Positions 56,848 to 64,000 of a stretch of 64,000 bases of DNA are shown here, piece by piece. Location: NCBI RefSeq assembly GCF_900104265.1, contig NZ_FNJJ01000016.1, positions 62,001 through 126,000 on the forward strand, in the 5' to 3' direction. Source of the stretch: Ectopseudomonas guguanensis (GTDB taxonomy: Bacteria; Pseudomonadota; Gammaproteobacteria; Pseudomonadales; Pseudomonadaceae). The number at the start of each line of letters is the position of its first letter. Position 1 is the stretch's first letter. Both the position numbers and the translations under genes were made by a program. The notes under the pieces were generated by a model. The model did no database searches. It was not told the DNA's origin and saw only the letters and a list, made by a program, of their open reading frames with translations.

Positions 56848-56897
56848 GATCCGTTCCTCAGGCTTGAGATAATTGGACGCGGGCGCAGAACGAAACG

Positions 56898-57266
56898 CTA
56901 GAAGCCGTCTTTTTCCAGATTGTCGAAATTCACCGGTTCACCGGTGCGGATATCCAGCTTCTTGCGGATATCCGCGAACATCGCGTCGTACTCGCTGTGG
57001 CTGCGCATGATCGGGCTGGCATTCACCGGCAGCCCCTGTTTCGCGGCTGCCTTGGCGATGCGGCTGGCGAAGTTGAATGCGCTGTCGCGGTGCATGTCGA
57101 ACTCGTCGGTGAAACTGCGGCCGTTGACCTGACCGCTCATGCGAAAGTGCAGCAGCACACCTTCCTTGGGGTCACGGCGGACGTCGTAATAAACGTCGAT
57201 GTCGAAGTCCGGGACGCCGGGTATTCCCGGTTGTTTCTTGCGGTTGAGGTGGCCAGGCTCGAACAT
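56898..57266 (-). CDS. DUF5064 family protein
   Basis: A 122-residue soluble protein, MFEPGHLNRKKQ..., with YYDVRRDPKEGVLLHFRMSGQVNG, DEFDMHRDSAFNFASRI and a C-terminal acidic stretch. It matches what is annotated as DUF5064 in pseudomonads, with no known function. It starts at ATG 57266 and ends 51 bases before potE in the same direction. There is no signal peptide or membrane segment. Confidence 0.75.
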   Translation of the reverse strand: MFEPGHLNRKKQPGIPGVPDFDIDVYYDVRRDPKEGVLLHFRMSGQVNGRSFTDEFDMHRDSAFNFASRIAKAAAKQGLPVNASPIMRSHSEYDAMFADIRKKLDIRTGEPVNFDNLEKDGF

Positions 57267-57332
57267 GTTGGGCTCCTGTCTGGCTGATGCGGCGTCACGC
57301 TTTCGCAGGGCGCCGCCGATTGCGAATAGGGA

Positions 57333-58292
57333 TCAGTGGAAGGGGAAGATGTAGTTCATCCAGGCCGCCATCCGCAGAAGCACCTTGCGCAGAATCGCCA
57401 CGTGGGGAAAGTGCTCGGAATAGAGTGCTGCCTGGCCGTAGGCGCCGCCGGGTATGAGGTTCTTGTAAGGTTCGAAGGCCGGATCGGTGATCTCCAGCAC
57501 AACCGGCACGCGCCCGGCCGGCATGGGACCGGTAACACCCACCAGATTGCCGCTCGGTTGCACCTGACCCTCGGCGATAACCGGCAGTACCTGCTTGACG
57601 CGTGCGTGGAACACCTGGCCGGGGAGGCCGTCGAGGGCTATCTCGGCAGAGTCGCCCAGGGTCAGGCGCAGCTGGCTGTTCTGGCGCATCCAGGCGACAT
57701 AAGCGTATTCCTCATGGGGAACGAAGATCGCCGAAGGACGCAGCGGCATTTTCGTTGCGTAGACGCCCGGGCGCAGCACCACCTGTGTCACGTAGCCGCG
57801 CGTCGGTGCCCGGACCACGGTGTTATCCAGTTCGAACTGGGCGATATTGAGTTGCGCCTGCAGGTCGTCCACGCGAGCCGTGGTGATGTCCAGATCGCGC
57901 CGGTTGCCCAGGTTGCGCTTGACCAGTTCGCTGGCGCGAAACTGGTCGCCCTTGGCCGACACCAATTGGGCCCTGATGGAGCGAACCCGGTTCTCGAAGG
58001 GGGTGGGGTCGATGCGGAAGATCACGTCGCCCTTTTCCAGCATGTGGTTACCGAGTACCGGCACCTCGATCACCTGGCCACTCACCGCCGGCACTATCGG
58101 GGTGCTGGCGAAATAGCTGCGCGTGACCTCGGAATAGGGGTGGTTGTAGTTCATCAGGAAGATCAGCGAGCCGATCAGGACGATGCCGCCGAGTACCGCG
58201 GTGGGCACCGTCCACTTGTTCAGCGGGATCTTGAAGATCTTGAAGATGGCCACGCAGATGGCGGTGTAGGTCAATATCAGCAGCAGATCCAT
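57333..58292 (-). CDS. HlyD/YiaV-like membrane fusion protein
   Basis: A 319-residue protein with an N-terminal membrane region of two hydrophobic segments (LLLILTYTAICVAIFKIF; VPTAVLGGIVLIGSLIFLM). It then has the lipoyl-barrel halves of membrane fusion proteins (ASTPIVPAVSGQVIEVPVLGNHMLEKGDVIFRIDP; TVVRAPTRGYVTQVVLRPGVYATKM) separated by a coiled-coil hairpin, and a beta-barrel domain. It resembles E. coli YiaV, which pairs with YiaW. It is two bases after the DUF3302 gene. No RND or MFS pump is encoded beside it. Confidence 0.88.
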   Translation of the reverse strand: MDLLLILTYTAICVAIFKIFKIPLNKWTVPTAVLGGIVLIGSLIFLMNYNHPYSEVTRSYFASTPIVPAVSGQVIEVPVLGNHMLEKGDVIFRIDPTPFENRVRSIRAQLVSAKGDQFRASELVKRNLGNRRDLDITTARVDDLQAQLNIAQFELDNTVVRAPTRGYVTQVVLRPGVYATKMPLRPSAIFVPHEEYAYVAWMRQNSQLRLTLGDSAEIALDGLPGQVFHARVKQVLPVIAEGQVQPSGNLVGVTGPMPAGRVPVVLEITDPAFEPYKNLIPGGAYGQAALYSEHFPHVAILRKVLLRMAAWMNYIFPFH

Positions 58293-58294
58293 GG

Positions 58295-58648
58295 TCAGTC
58301 CCTCGCTGCGAGTGTTTCTGTTGGGGGCTGCCGTTCCAGTGCGTCCAGACGGGCCTTGAGTTCCGCCACCTGCTGTTCCATCAGTTGCAGGCGTGCCGAA
58401 TCATTCCCGGGCGCGGTGCTGAAGCCCCAGCCACGATCCTCGCGATAGAGGGTTGCCCAGATCCACAGGAAGGGCCAGATCACGTGCAGGGTGAACAGAC
58501 TGACCCAGCCTGCCACGTGGATGGCATCCTGATGTGGGTGTTTGCGATGTACCGCTATTTCGTAGGGGATGTCGTGAATCGCGATGATGCCGTAGAACAG
58601 CACTATGGCAGCGAATATCAGTACACCCAAGGCGAAGTAGTCCAGCAT
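58295..58648 (-). CDS. DUF3302 (YiaW-like) inner membrane protein
   Basis: A 117-residue protein with two membrane helices (LDYFALGVLIFAAIVLFYGIIAI; VAGWVSLFTLHVIWPFLWIWATLY) and the conserved HDIPYEIAVHRKHPHQDAIH loop between them, as in YiaW. The C-terminus is a coiled coil (ARLQLMEQQVAELKARLDALERQ). It is the first gene of a pair with the YiaV-like fusion protein. The pair is conserved in enterobacteria; its transported substrate is unknown to me. Confidence 0.88.
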   Translation of the reverse strand: MLDYFALGVLIFAAIVLFYGIIAIHDIPYEIAVHRKHPHQDAIHVAGWVSLFTLHVIWPFLWIWATLYREDRGWGFSTAPGNDSARLQLMEQQVAELKARLDALERQPPTETLAARD

Positions 58649-58728
58649 ACGGCCCCCGAATCATGCGATCTGACGACAGGCTGGGCGGTGCCGCTCGCGT
58701 GATTGGCGGCGGCACCGAACCGGTGTTG

Positions 58729-59400
58729 CTAGCGCTTCGCCTTGAGCTGCTCGATGGACTGGCGCATATCGCTGGCCCAGCCATCGATCACTGGCTTGAC
58801 GTTATCGGCGCTGAGCACCTGCTGGTCGTTCTCCAGATTGACGCCCGCGCCCTTGCGCACCACCTGCGCGACGACACGGCTGTTCTGCGCGTCGATCATT
58901 GCCGCTTCGGTAGCGATCTCCACCTGCTGATCGCGCGTCCCTGCCGCGGTGCTCGCCGCCGCCACGACCAGGGCGATGGGAATGACCTCATAGGGCTGCA
59001 GGCCTTCCGTGGATATCGAGACGGCCGTGATGGCCGGGCGCAGCACCAGGGTGCCGACAGAAGGCGAGTCGGTGATGGGCATGACCTTGCCCAGCTCGCG
59101 GCGCAGCGCCGAGTCGTAATAACGGGTGATGTCTCGCAGCGTATCCTGCGACAGGCGAGCGCTTGGTTGAGGCTGTGGATAGAACTGGCTCGGCTCGATG
59201 AACAACTGGTTGTAACGAGCGATCTGCAGATCCGGATCGACCCAGCGTGCCACCTTTGCCCCGGAGGGCGACTGCTGTTCGCTGAGGCGGCTGTAATCTT
59301 TCAGGAAACCCGAATACTGCTCGGGCGCGACCGTGGTGCTGGAACATGCGGCAGTTCCCATGAACGCCGCCAACAACGACATACCGAAGAGCTTGCGCAT
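58729..59400 (-). CDS. DUF3313 family lipoprotein
   Basis: A 223-residue lipoprotein with lipobox TAAC (Cys19) and the DUF3313 opening SGFLKDYSRLSEQ, then ARYNQLFIEPSQFYP, TLVLRPAITAVSISTEGLQPYEVIPIALV and EIATEAAMIDAQNSRVVAQVVRKG. The C-terminal helix (WASDMRQSIEQLK) is basic. ATG 59400 is chosen by the signal peptide. It lies upstream of the YiaW/YiaV-like pair on the same strand (80 bases), so it may belong to the same envelope system. Function is unknown. Confidence 0.85.
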   Translation of the reverse strand: MRKLFGMSLLAAFMGTAACSSTTVAPEQYSGFLKDYSRLSEQQSPSGAKVARWVDPDLQIARYNQLFIEPSQFYPQPQPSARLSQDTLRDITRYYDSALRRELGKVMPITDSPSVGTLVLRPAITAVSISTEGLQPYEVIPIALVVAAASTAAGTRDQQVEIATEAAMIDAQNSRVVAQVVRKGAGVNLENDQQVLSADNVKPVIDGWASDMRQSIEQLKAKR

Positions 59401-59557
59401 CTTAGTCCCCACGCAGAATGAGAGTGTTTGCCAAATCGGCAGCGTCCCAAGTACTGGCAGAGTGCCGAGTTCTTCAGCAGTGTAGTTGAGGAAAATAAGG
59501 TTCAATGGGAGGGCAAAAAAATTGGAAGATTGCTGAAACGCCCGAAACAAGGGCCTC

Positions 59558-60361
59558 TTAGTGCAGTGCCGATGCCCTTTGCAGGCTGCGCAGGCGCTCG
59601 CCCAGCTTCAGGCGCAGGCCTTCTTCCTCGCAGAACAGCAGTGCGCGCTCCAGGTCGTAGCGTTCGCCCTGCGGGCAGTCGAGTTGGCGGTACACATCGG
59701 CGCGAGCCAGGTGGTCGACCAGATTCGGCGGACCCAGCAGCAGGGCGCGCTCGGCATCCTTGAGTGCCGCTTCCGGGGCATCGTTCTGCATGTGCAGCAT
59801 GCGCAGATTGCGTGACAGGCGACGCAGCATGTCTGTGGCATCGGCCGTTTGCAGGTGCACCGCACTGAGTTCGACGCCCGGTCCCAACTGGCGATAGAGC
59901 TGGTCACGGCAGTCGCGGGTGTACAGGCGGCGGCCGCCGCAAGGATCGAGCAGGTGGTCGGCGCCGGGTACGCGCAGCATGAAGTGCCCGGGGAAGTTCA
60001 CGCCCTGCAGCGGAATGTCCAGGCGGCGCGCCACCTCCAGCGCGATCAGGGCCAGCGTCAAGGGTTGGCCACGGCGTCTGCGCAGCACCTGGTGCAGCAG
60101 AGCATGATGCGGCCGCGTGACGCCTTCGTCGTCTTCCTGAAAATCCAGTTCGGCGAGCCGGCGCAGCAGCGGCTGAGCCAGCTCTCGGGCGGGCAGGGCG
60201 GGCAGCCCGGCGCTGACCTGTAGCAGCAGGCTGTGCAGGTCGTTCAGTATCTGAACGGGTTGCAGCTGATCATCGTGTTCGGCGGCGATCCACAGCGCCG
60301 CCTCGAACAGGGCGGGAGGATCGCGTTGCAGGCACTGCATGCAGGCTTGGCGTGGGCTCAT
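59558..60361 (-). CDS. SirB1-family transglutaminase-like/TPR protein
   Basis: A 267-residue cytoplasmic protein. The transglutaminase-like core-2 domain covers about 35-185 (LLHQVLRRRRGQPLTLALIALEVARRLDIPLQGVNFPGHFMLRV), followed by a TPR pair (LRMLHMQNDAPEAALKDAERALLLGPP; LARADVYRQLDCPQGERYDLERAL). A Cys nucleophile is not obvious at the usual place, so enzymatic activity is doubtful, as for many SirB1 proteins. It is divergent from the leucine dehydrogenase gene, as in P. aeruginosa. Confidence 0.85.
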   Translation of the reverse strand: MSPRQACMQCLQRDPPALFEAALWIAAEHDDQLQPVQILNDLHSLLLQVSAGLPALPARELAQPLLRRLAELDFQEDDEGVTRPHHALLHQVLRRRRGQPLTLALIALEVARRLDIPLQGVNFPGHFMLRVPGADHLLDPCGGRRLYTRDCRDQLYRQLGPGVELSAVHLQTADATDMLRRLSRNLRMLHMQNDAPEAALKDAERALLLGPPNLVDHLARADVYRQLDCPQGERYDLERALLFCEEEGLRLKLGERLRSLQRASALH

Positions 60362-60461
60362 CGCATTCTCCGCTGGCTTGTGCTTTTGTAGCCTCTGGCG
60401 GGATCGTCGTCCAGTGTGGTTCTCCTATACTGAGGCCTGAAGTCCGACCGGGAGCTCGCCC

Positions 60462-61484
60462 ATGTTCAGCATGATGGAAGCCGCCCGCCTCGAGGCCCTG
60501 CACCTGGCCGAGGATCCGGCCAGCGGTCTCAAGGCCGTTATCGCCATTCACAACACCCGCTTCGGGCCAGCACTCGGCGGCTGCCGTTACCTGGCCTATG
60601 CCGATGAGCAGAGCGCCATTGCCGACGCCATCCGCCTGGCCCAGGGCATGAGCTACAAGGCGGCGCTGGCCGGTATCGATCACGGTGGCGGCAAGGCGGT
60701 GATCATCCGACCTGCGCATCTGCCCAGCCGCGCCGCACTCTTCGAAGCCTTCGGGCGTTTCATCGAGACCCTCAACGGGCGCTACATCACCGCCATCGAC
60801 AGCGGCACCTCCAGCGCCGACATGGATTGCATCGCCCAGTACACCAACCACGCCACCAGTACGACCCAGGAGGGCGACCCGTCGCCGCATACGGCGCTGG
60901 GTGTGTTCGCCGGCATCCGCGCCACGGCGCAGGCGCGCCTGGGCAGTGATGATCTGGAAGGATTGCGGGTTGCCGTGCAGGGCCTGGGCAACGTCGGTTT
61001 CGCCCTGGCCGAAGCGCTGCATGCCGCTGGCGCCGAACTGCTGGTCAGCGATCTCGACGCCGGGCGCGTGCAACTGGCCGTCGAACAACTGGGGGCGCAT
61101 CCGATCGCCAGCGATGCGCTGCTCACCACACCCTGCGACATCCTCGCGCCCTGCGGCCTGGGCGGCGTGCTCAACGCGCAGACGGTGGCCCATCTGCGCT
61201 GCGCTGCGGTGGCAGGCGCGGCCAACAACCAGCTGGCCAGCCCCGAGGTGGCCGACCAACTGGAGTCGCGCGGCATTCTCTATGCGCCGGATTATGTGCT
61301 CAACGCTGGCGGGCTGATCTACGTGGCGCTGCGTCATCGCGGCGAGGAGCTGCCGGCGATCACCGCGCACCTGGTGCAGATCAGTCGACGCCTGACCGAG
61401 ATCTACGCCCACGCCCAAGCCGAAAAACGCTCACCGGCGCGCGTCGCCGACTATCTGGCAGAGCGCCTGCTGTACGGCACCTAG
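60462..61484 (+). CDS. ldh: Leucine dehydrogenase (Glu/Leu/Phe/Val dehydrogenase family)
   Basis: A 340-residue NAD-dependent amino acid dehydrogenase that reversibly deaminates branched-chain amino acids. Substrate and catalytic residues are visible in GPALGGCRYL and MSYKAALAGIDHGGGKAV (catalytic Lys pair), and the NAD motif is VQGLGNVGFALAEAL. Its size fits octameric leucine dehydrogenases rather than glutamate dehydrogenase. It converges on the EamA transporter with a four-base overlap at the stops. Confidence 0.9.
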   Translation: MFSMMEAARLEALHLAEDPASGLKAVIAIHNTRFGPALGGCRYLAYADEQSAIADAIRLAQGMSYKAALAGIDHGGGKAVIIRPAHLPSRAALFEAFGRFIETLNGRYITAIDSGTSSADMDCIAQYTNHATSTTQEGDPSPHTALGVFAGIRATAQARLGSDDLEGLRVAVQGLGNVGFALAEALHAAGAELLVSDLDAGRVQLAVEQLGAHPIASDALLTTPCDILAPCGLGGVLNAQTVAHLRCAAVAGAANNQLASPEVADQLESRGILYAPDYVLNAGGLIYVALRHRGEELPAITAHLVQISRRLTEIYAHAQAEKRSPARVADYLAERLLYGT

Positions 61485-62362
61485 CTGCTATCCGACGCGC
61501 TCCCGGTGGGGGCGAAGCGAAAGACCAGGGTCAGGCCGAGCAGGATCATGGCCATCCCGGCCAGGGCGCTGACCGAAAGGCGGTTGCCCAGCAGCAGGTA
61601 GTCGAGCAGCACCGTCGTAACCGGCACCAGATAGAACAGGCTGGTGACGTTGACCAGATTGCCGGTCTGGATCAGCCGGTAGAAAAGCAGCTGTGCGCCT
61701 ACCGAAATCACCAGTCCCATCCACAAAAGCGGCATGATCAACCCGACCTCAAAACGCACCTGCCATTGCTGGCTGGGTAAAAGCAGCAGGCTGCCCAGCA
61801 GGCAGAAGCCGTACTGCAGCGGCAGGGCGCGCATGGGGGGCTGCCGCAGGTTCTTCTGCGCGATGGTGCCGCTGGTGATGCAGAGCAGGGCACCCAGTGC
61901 CATCGCCACACCTGACAGTGGCATCGCACTGCCCAGCAGACTGTCGGCGACAATGGTCGCCAACCCGGCCAGAGCCAGCAGCAAGCCGAGCAGGCGCAAT
62001 GGCGAGGCGCGCCGCTCCAGCAGCATGAGAGTCAGGATGGGTTGTACACCGAGCACGGTGGCCAGTACGCCGGGCGTGATGCCTTTGGCCAGCGCCAGCA
62101 TGTAGCAGATGCTGTAACCGCCGATCATCAGTAAGCCGGCTCTGGCGGTTGCCCAACGCATACCACGTTCGGGTAGCCAGACCCCGGAGTGACTGGCGAT
62201 CAGCACCAATGCTGCAAAGGCCAGGGCAAAGCGCAGCAGCAGAAAGGCGAAGGGCGAGGCATGGTCCAGGCCCAGGCGAGCGAAGATCGCACCGCCGGAC
62301 CAGAGCAGCACGAACAGGGCAGTCGCGCCATAGGTGCGCAGAGAAGTCGAAGCGAAATGCAT
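61481..62362 (-). CDS. EamA/DMT-family transporter
   Basis: A 293-residue protein with ten membrane helices in two EamA repeats (TALFVLLWSGGAIFARLGLDHASP; GVQPILTLMLLERRASPLRLLG; SGTIAQKNLRQPPM; VNVTSLFYLVPVTTVLLDYLLLGNRLS). Members export amino acids or other metabolites. Its neighbour is leucine dehydrogenase, but that link is not proved by position alone. ATG 62362 is chosen; a GTG 12 codons earlier (62398) is possible because no clear ribosome site precedes 62362. Confidence 0.88.
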   Translation of the reverse strand: MHFASTSLRTYGATALFVLLWSGGAIFARLGLDHASPFAFLLLRFALAFAALVLIASHSGVWLPERGMRWATARAGLLMIGGYSICYMLALAKGITPGVLATVLGVQPILTLMLLERRASPLRLLGLLLALAGLATIVADSLLGSAMPLSGVAMALGALLCITSGTIAQKNLRQPPMRALPLQYGFCLLGSLLLLPSQQWQVRFEVGLIMPLLWMGLVISVGAQLLFYRLIQTGNLVNVTSLFYLVPVTTVLLDYLLLGNRLSVSALAGMAMILLGLTLVFRFAPTGSASDSS

Positions 62363-62841
62363 GAGGGAACACCTGTCGAAAATCCGCAAGAGCTCCACAC
62401 GCGCGCAAAGACGCGTATCGACAAGGTCGATGAATGGAGCGAGGAGGAAGCGGGATCAGCCCGCTTGGACGGAGGCCGGCGGTGGGGGTGTGCCGGCGTG
62501 ACAGGCAGGTGGTGGCGCACAGCCATCGGCAGCGACGCGATAGGCGGCGCTGGCGAAATCATTGAGGCAGTGCGCGATAAGGGGCATGAAAACGGCTTCG
62601 GATATGTCGCGGAGAGCCTGAAGGCTAGCCTGTCGCTGCCATAGGGTCAATGATCGCCGATTTCACCCTGGTAGCACCCCGGCGAGCGGGGCGAGTCGTG
62701 ACGCTGCAGGGCCGTCGCCCGCTTCGGCCTCGAGATCGAGCCGCTTGCGCTGGATCATGACGCTGCCTTCATGGCCTGCGGCAATGCCGCACTTGGCGCT
62801 GCCGTCGGGCTCGATTAGCGTGGTGAAAGGAGGGGTTCACC
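62363..62841. other. 479-base intergenic region without a convincing gene
   Basis: It separates the EamA gene (minus) from the small membrane protein gene (plus). Open frames exist on both strands but lack ribosome sites and family resemblance. Promoters for both flanking genes should lie here. No strong repeat or palindrome stands out apart from short GC-rich inverted words near 62680-62720. Confidence 0.6.
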
Positions 62842-63084
62842 ATGGACTATTTCATCATCGTCGTCACCACGGCAGCCGGCCTGTACTTTCACTGGTGGCT
62901 GTTTCACCGCATTCGCCAGTGGAGCGACCGTGACCTGGCGCTGTCCTTCGCCGAAGGCGACCAGGACAAGCGGCAGTACATGCTGGAACAACTGGCCCGA
63001 GCCCGGCGCGAGGGCGTCAAGCGGCGCGAGTTGCCTGCCTGGCTGGAACAGGCCGCGGCGCAGTATTCCGTCAGCAGCCTCTAG
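62842..63084 (+). CDS. Small membrane-anchored protein (80 aa)
   Basis: An 80-residue protein with an N-terminal anchor (YFIIVVTTAAGLYFHWWLF) followed by a charged helical tail (WSDRDLALSFAEGDQDKRQYMLEQLARARREGVKRRELPAWL). A strong ribosome site (AAGGAGG) precedes ATG 62842. It converges with yebG (39 bases between the stops) and corresponds in position to a small gene next to yebG in P. aeruginosa, as I recall. Function is unknown. Confidence 0.8.
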   Translation: MDYFIIVVTTAAGLYFHWWLFHRIRQWSDRDLALSFAEGDQDKRQYMLEQLARARREGVKRRELPAWLEQAAAQYSVSSL

Positions 63085-63123
63085 GTCGAAGCCCCGGTGG
63101 GGGAGCGGGGCCTCTGTCTGTGG

Positions 63124-63387
63124 TCATTCGCTGGCGGCGTCGATTTCCAACTCGTCGAGTGCGTCGGGCTGGCTCTTGAACGCCTTGGCGAAGACGTCGC
63201 GGTTCTTGGCCATGAAGATACCCAGCTCCTCGCCCTGTTCCTCGCTCAGGGACGGCACCGCCTTGTGCAGCACCTCGCTGAGGCGTTCGGCCAGCTCCAG
63301 CATCTTGTCGTAACGGTCGGCTTCGGCCTTATCCATGAACAAGCGCTCCGGATCGCGGCTGCTGCGGTACACCACTTCGACGGCCAT
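63124..63387 (-). CDS. yebG: SOS-induced YebG family protein
   Basis: An 87-residue protein matching YebG: MAVEVVYRSSRDPERLF, the central KAEADRYDKMLELAERLSEVL and EEQGEELGIFMAKNRDVF, then an acidic tail. YebG is a small DNA-damage-inducible protein of unclear role, LexA-regulated in E. coli and Pseudomonas. A LexA box lies 40-55 bases upstream of its ATG, supporting SOS control here. Confidence 0.92.
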   Translation of the reverse strand: MAVEVVYRSSRDPERLFMDKAEADRYDKMLELAERLSEVLHKAVPSLSEEQGEELGIFMAKNRDVFAKAFKSQPDALDELEIDAASE

Positions 63388-63426
63388 TCATCACCTCGTC
63401 TGCCTTCATATGTCGTTGGGAGTTAA

Positions 63427-63442
63427 CTGGTTTTTTATACAG
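63427..63442 (-). promoter_or_regulatory. LexA box of yebG
   Basis: CTGTATAAAAAACCAG on the minus strand is a perfect CTG-N10-CAG with the AT-rich centre and TAT preference of gamma-proteobacterial SOS boxes. It sits where it can block the yebG promoter. Confidence 0.9.
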
Positions 63443-63712
63443 TGGTGGCGAGAATAAAGGACTCGCTGCCGTTTGGCCAGTATTGCATAGCCTCATGGCG
63501 CGAATCCCTGCTGCAGGCCCGAATGGGACGGTGGCCCGCGGGTGAATGACTGCCACAAGAAGCGTTACTTTTGTACAGTTGGTCCGTAGGTGCGTATGGC
63601 ACCTGCCAGAGGTTTCCGGGCAGCGCTTTTACAGGGGTCGAGTGGACATCTATATTCACTGCAGGCGTCCCCCTCGATGCCTCGGCAGTGCCCATTCCAT
63701 GAGGTGTTTGCC

Positions 63713-64000
63713 TTGAACGCAGTCGGTCGTGTCGAGCGCAAGCTGCTTGCGCTGGTGGCACTGTTCTACCTGAGCCTGATGCTGTTGATCGGGGCAATAT
63801 GGGGAAGCCAGGCCAGCCTTTCCAGTGGGCGCGATGTACAAGAGTTGTATCGATCTCTCTACGGTTTGTCGTCACTGCTTTCCACCCTTCAGGATGCGGA
63901 GATCGGCCAGCGCGGCTATTTGCTTACCGGCGACAAGCAGTATCTGGCGCCTTACGAGCGGGCCATCGCGCAACTGGACGACCACCTGGCATCGCTGGTG
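63713..64000 (+). CDS. N-terminus of a CHASE3-domain membrane sensor (partial)
   Basis: The frame runs off the window after 96 codons. A membrane segment (KLLALVALFYLSLMLLIGAIW) is followed by a CHASE3 sensory domain: LSSLLSTLQDAEIGQRGYLLTGDKQYL and PYERAIAQLDDHLASL. Such proteins end in a histidine kinase, GGDEF or MCP module, which cannot be seen. The start is probably TTG 63713, with GAGG eight bases upstream; GTG 63704 is an alternative. A TTGTACA word at 63571 lies in the 5' region. Confidence 0.8.
   Translation, partial: MNAVGRVERKLLALVALFYLSLMLLIGAIWGSQASLSSGRDVQELYRSLYGLSSLLSTLQDAEIGQRGYLLTGDKQYLAPYERAIAQLDDHLASLV

Noticed and set aside
62456..62650. 64-codon minus-strand frame in the gap after the EamA gene
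   Set aside because: It begins at a TTG without a ribosome site and ends Pro/Ala-rich; no support for coding.
1..64000. Insertion sequences, prophage, integron, tRNA or rRNA genes
   Set aside because: No transposase, integrase or structural RNA sequence was recognised on either strand.

Overview
The window looks like a chromosomal segment of a gamma-proteobacterial pseudomonad, most likely the P. mendocina/alcaligenes side of Pseudomonas. GC is high, codon use is Pseudomonas-like, intergenic REP-type repeats are abundant, and several blocks match gene orders I recall from Pseudomonas (folM-folE-folX; fumarase-SadC-like cyclase-ferredoxin reductase-enoyl-CoA hydratase-pykA; yebG region). I saw no phage, plasmid, insertion sequence, CRISPR array, rRNA or tRNA. 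Region 1 (1-17 kb) is a methylated-amine catabolic island. It holds a dimethylamine N-demethylase operon (reductase, HODM haem subunit, GcvT-like folate subunit), trimethylamine monooxygenase (tmm), TMAO demethylase (tdm), an SMR exporter, an Amt ammonium transporter with a near-consensus sigma-54 promoter, two chemoreceptors, and a NarL-type two-component system with a PAS protein divergent from tmm. TMA would be oxidised to TMAO, demethylated to DMA and then to methylamine, with the one-carbon units going to folate. The methylamine-to-ammonium step is not in the window. Region 2 (17-24 kb) couples tetrahydromonapterin synthesis (folM, folE, folX) to an apparent blue-light module: a short LOV protein (Cys53), a MerR regulator of the LitR type with a degenerate B12 motif, a PilZ protein and a MioC flavodoxin. 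TGTAC-type dyads lie upstream of folM and between the regulator and a DCC-family thiol oxidoreductase. Region 3 (24-30 kb) holds small metabolic operons (class II aldolase, Asp-nucleophile hydrolase, Tat-exported DUF1569 protein), an SDR, a lipoprotein, a DJ-1 protein and dense palindromic repeats. Region 4 (30-36.6 kb) is a tight seven-gene minus-strand operon: a thermostable-haemolysin/LuxI-like acyltransferase-type protein, an adenylating enzyme, a haem-oxygenase-like diiron protein, an SDR, a periplasmic TPR protein and a QseBC-like two-component system. A QseB/PmrA-type box overlaps its predicted promoter. It is the best candidate in the window for an undescribed, self-regulated small-molecule or lipid system. 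Region 5 (36.7-54.6 kb) has a lone YhcG-type nuclease gene carrying a perfect 29-bp palindrome, a nitrilase/GNAT/ZapE operon, an orphan PslG-like glycoside hydrolase, dsdA, class I fumarase, a SadC-like diguanylate cyclase, pyruvate kinase, a universal stress protein and small TPR, DUF4124 and PilZ proteins. Region 6 (54.6-64 kb) has potE with a cotranscribed periplasmic binding protein, a YiaV/YiaW-like membrane pair, a DUF3313 lipoprotein, SirB1, leucine dehydrogenase, an EamA exporter, LexA-controlled yebG, and the start of a CHASE3 sensor cut by the window end.
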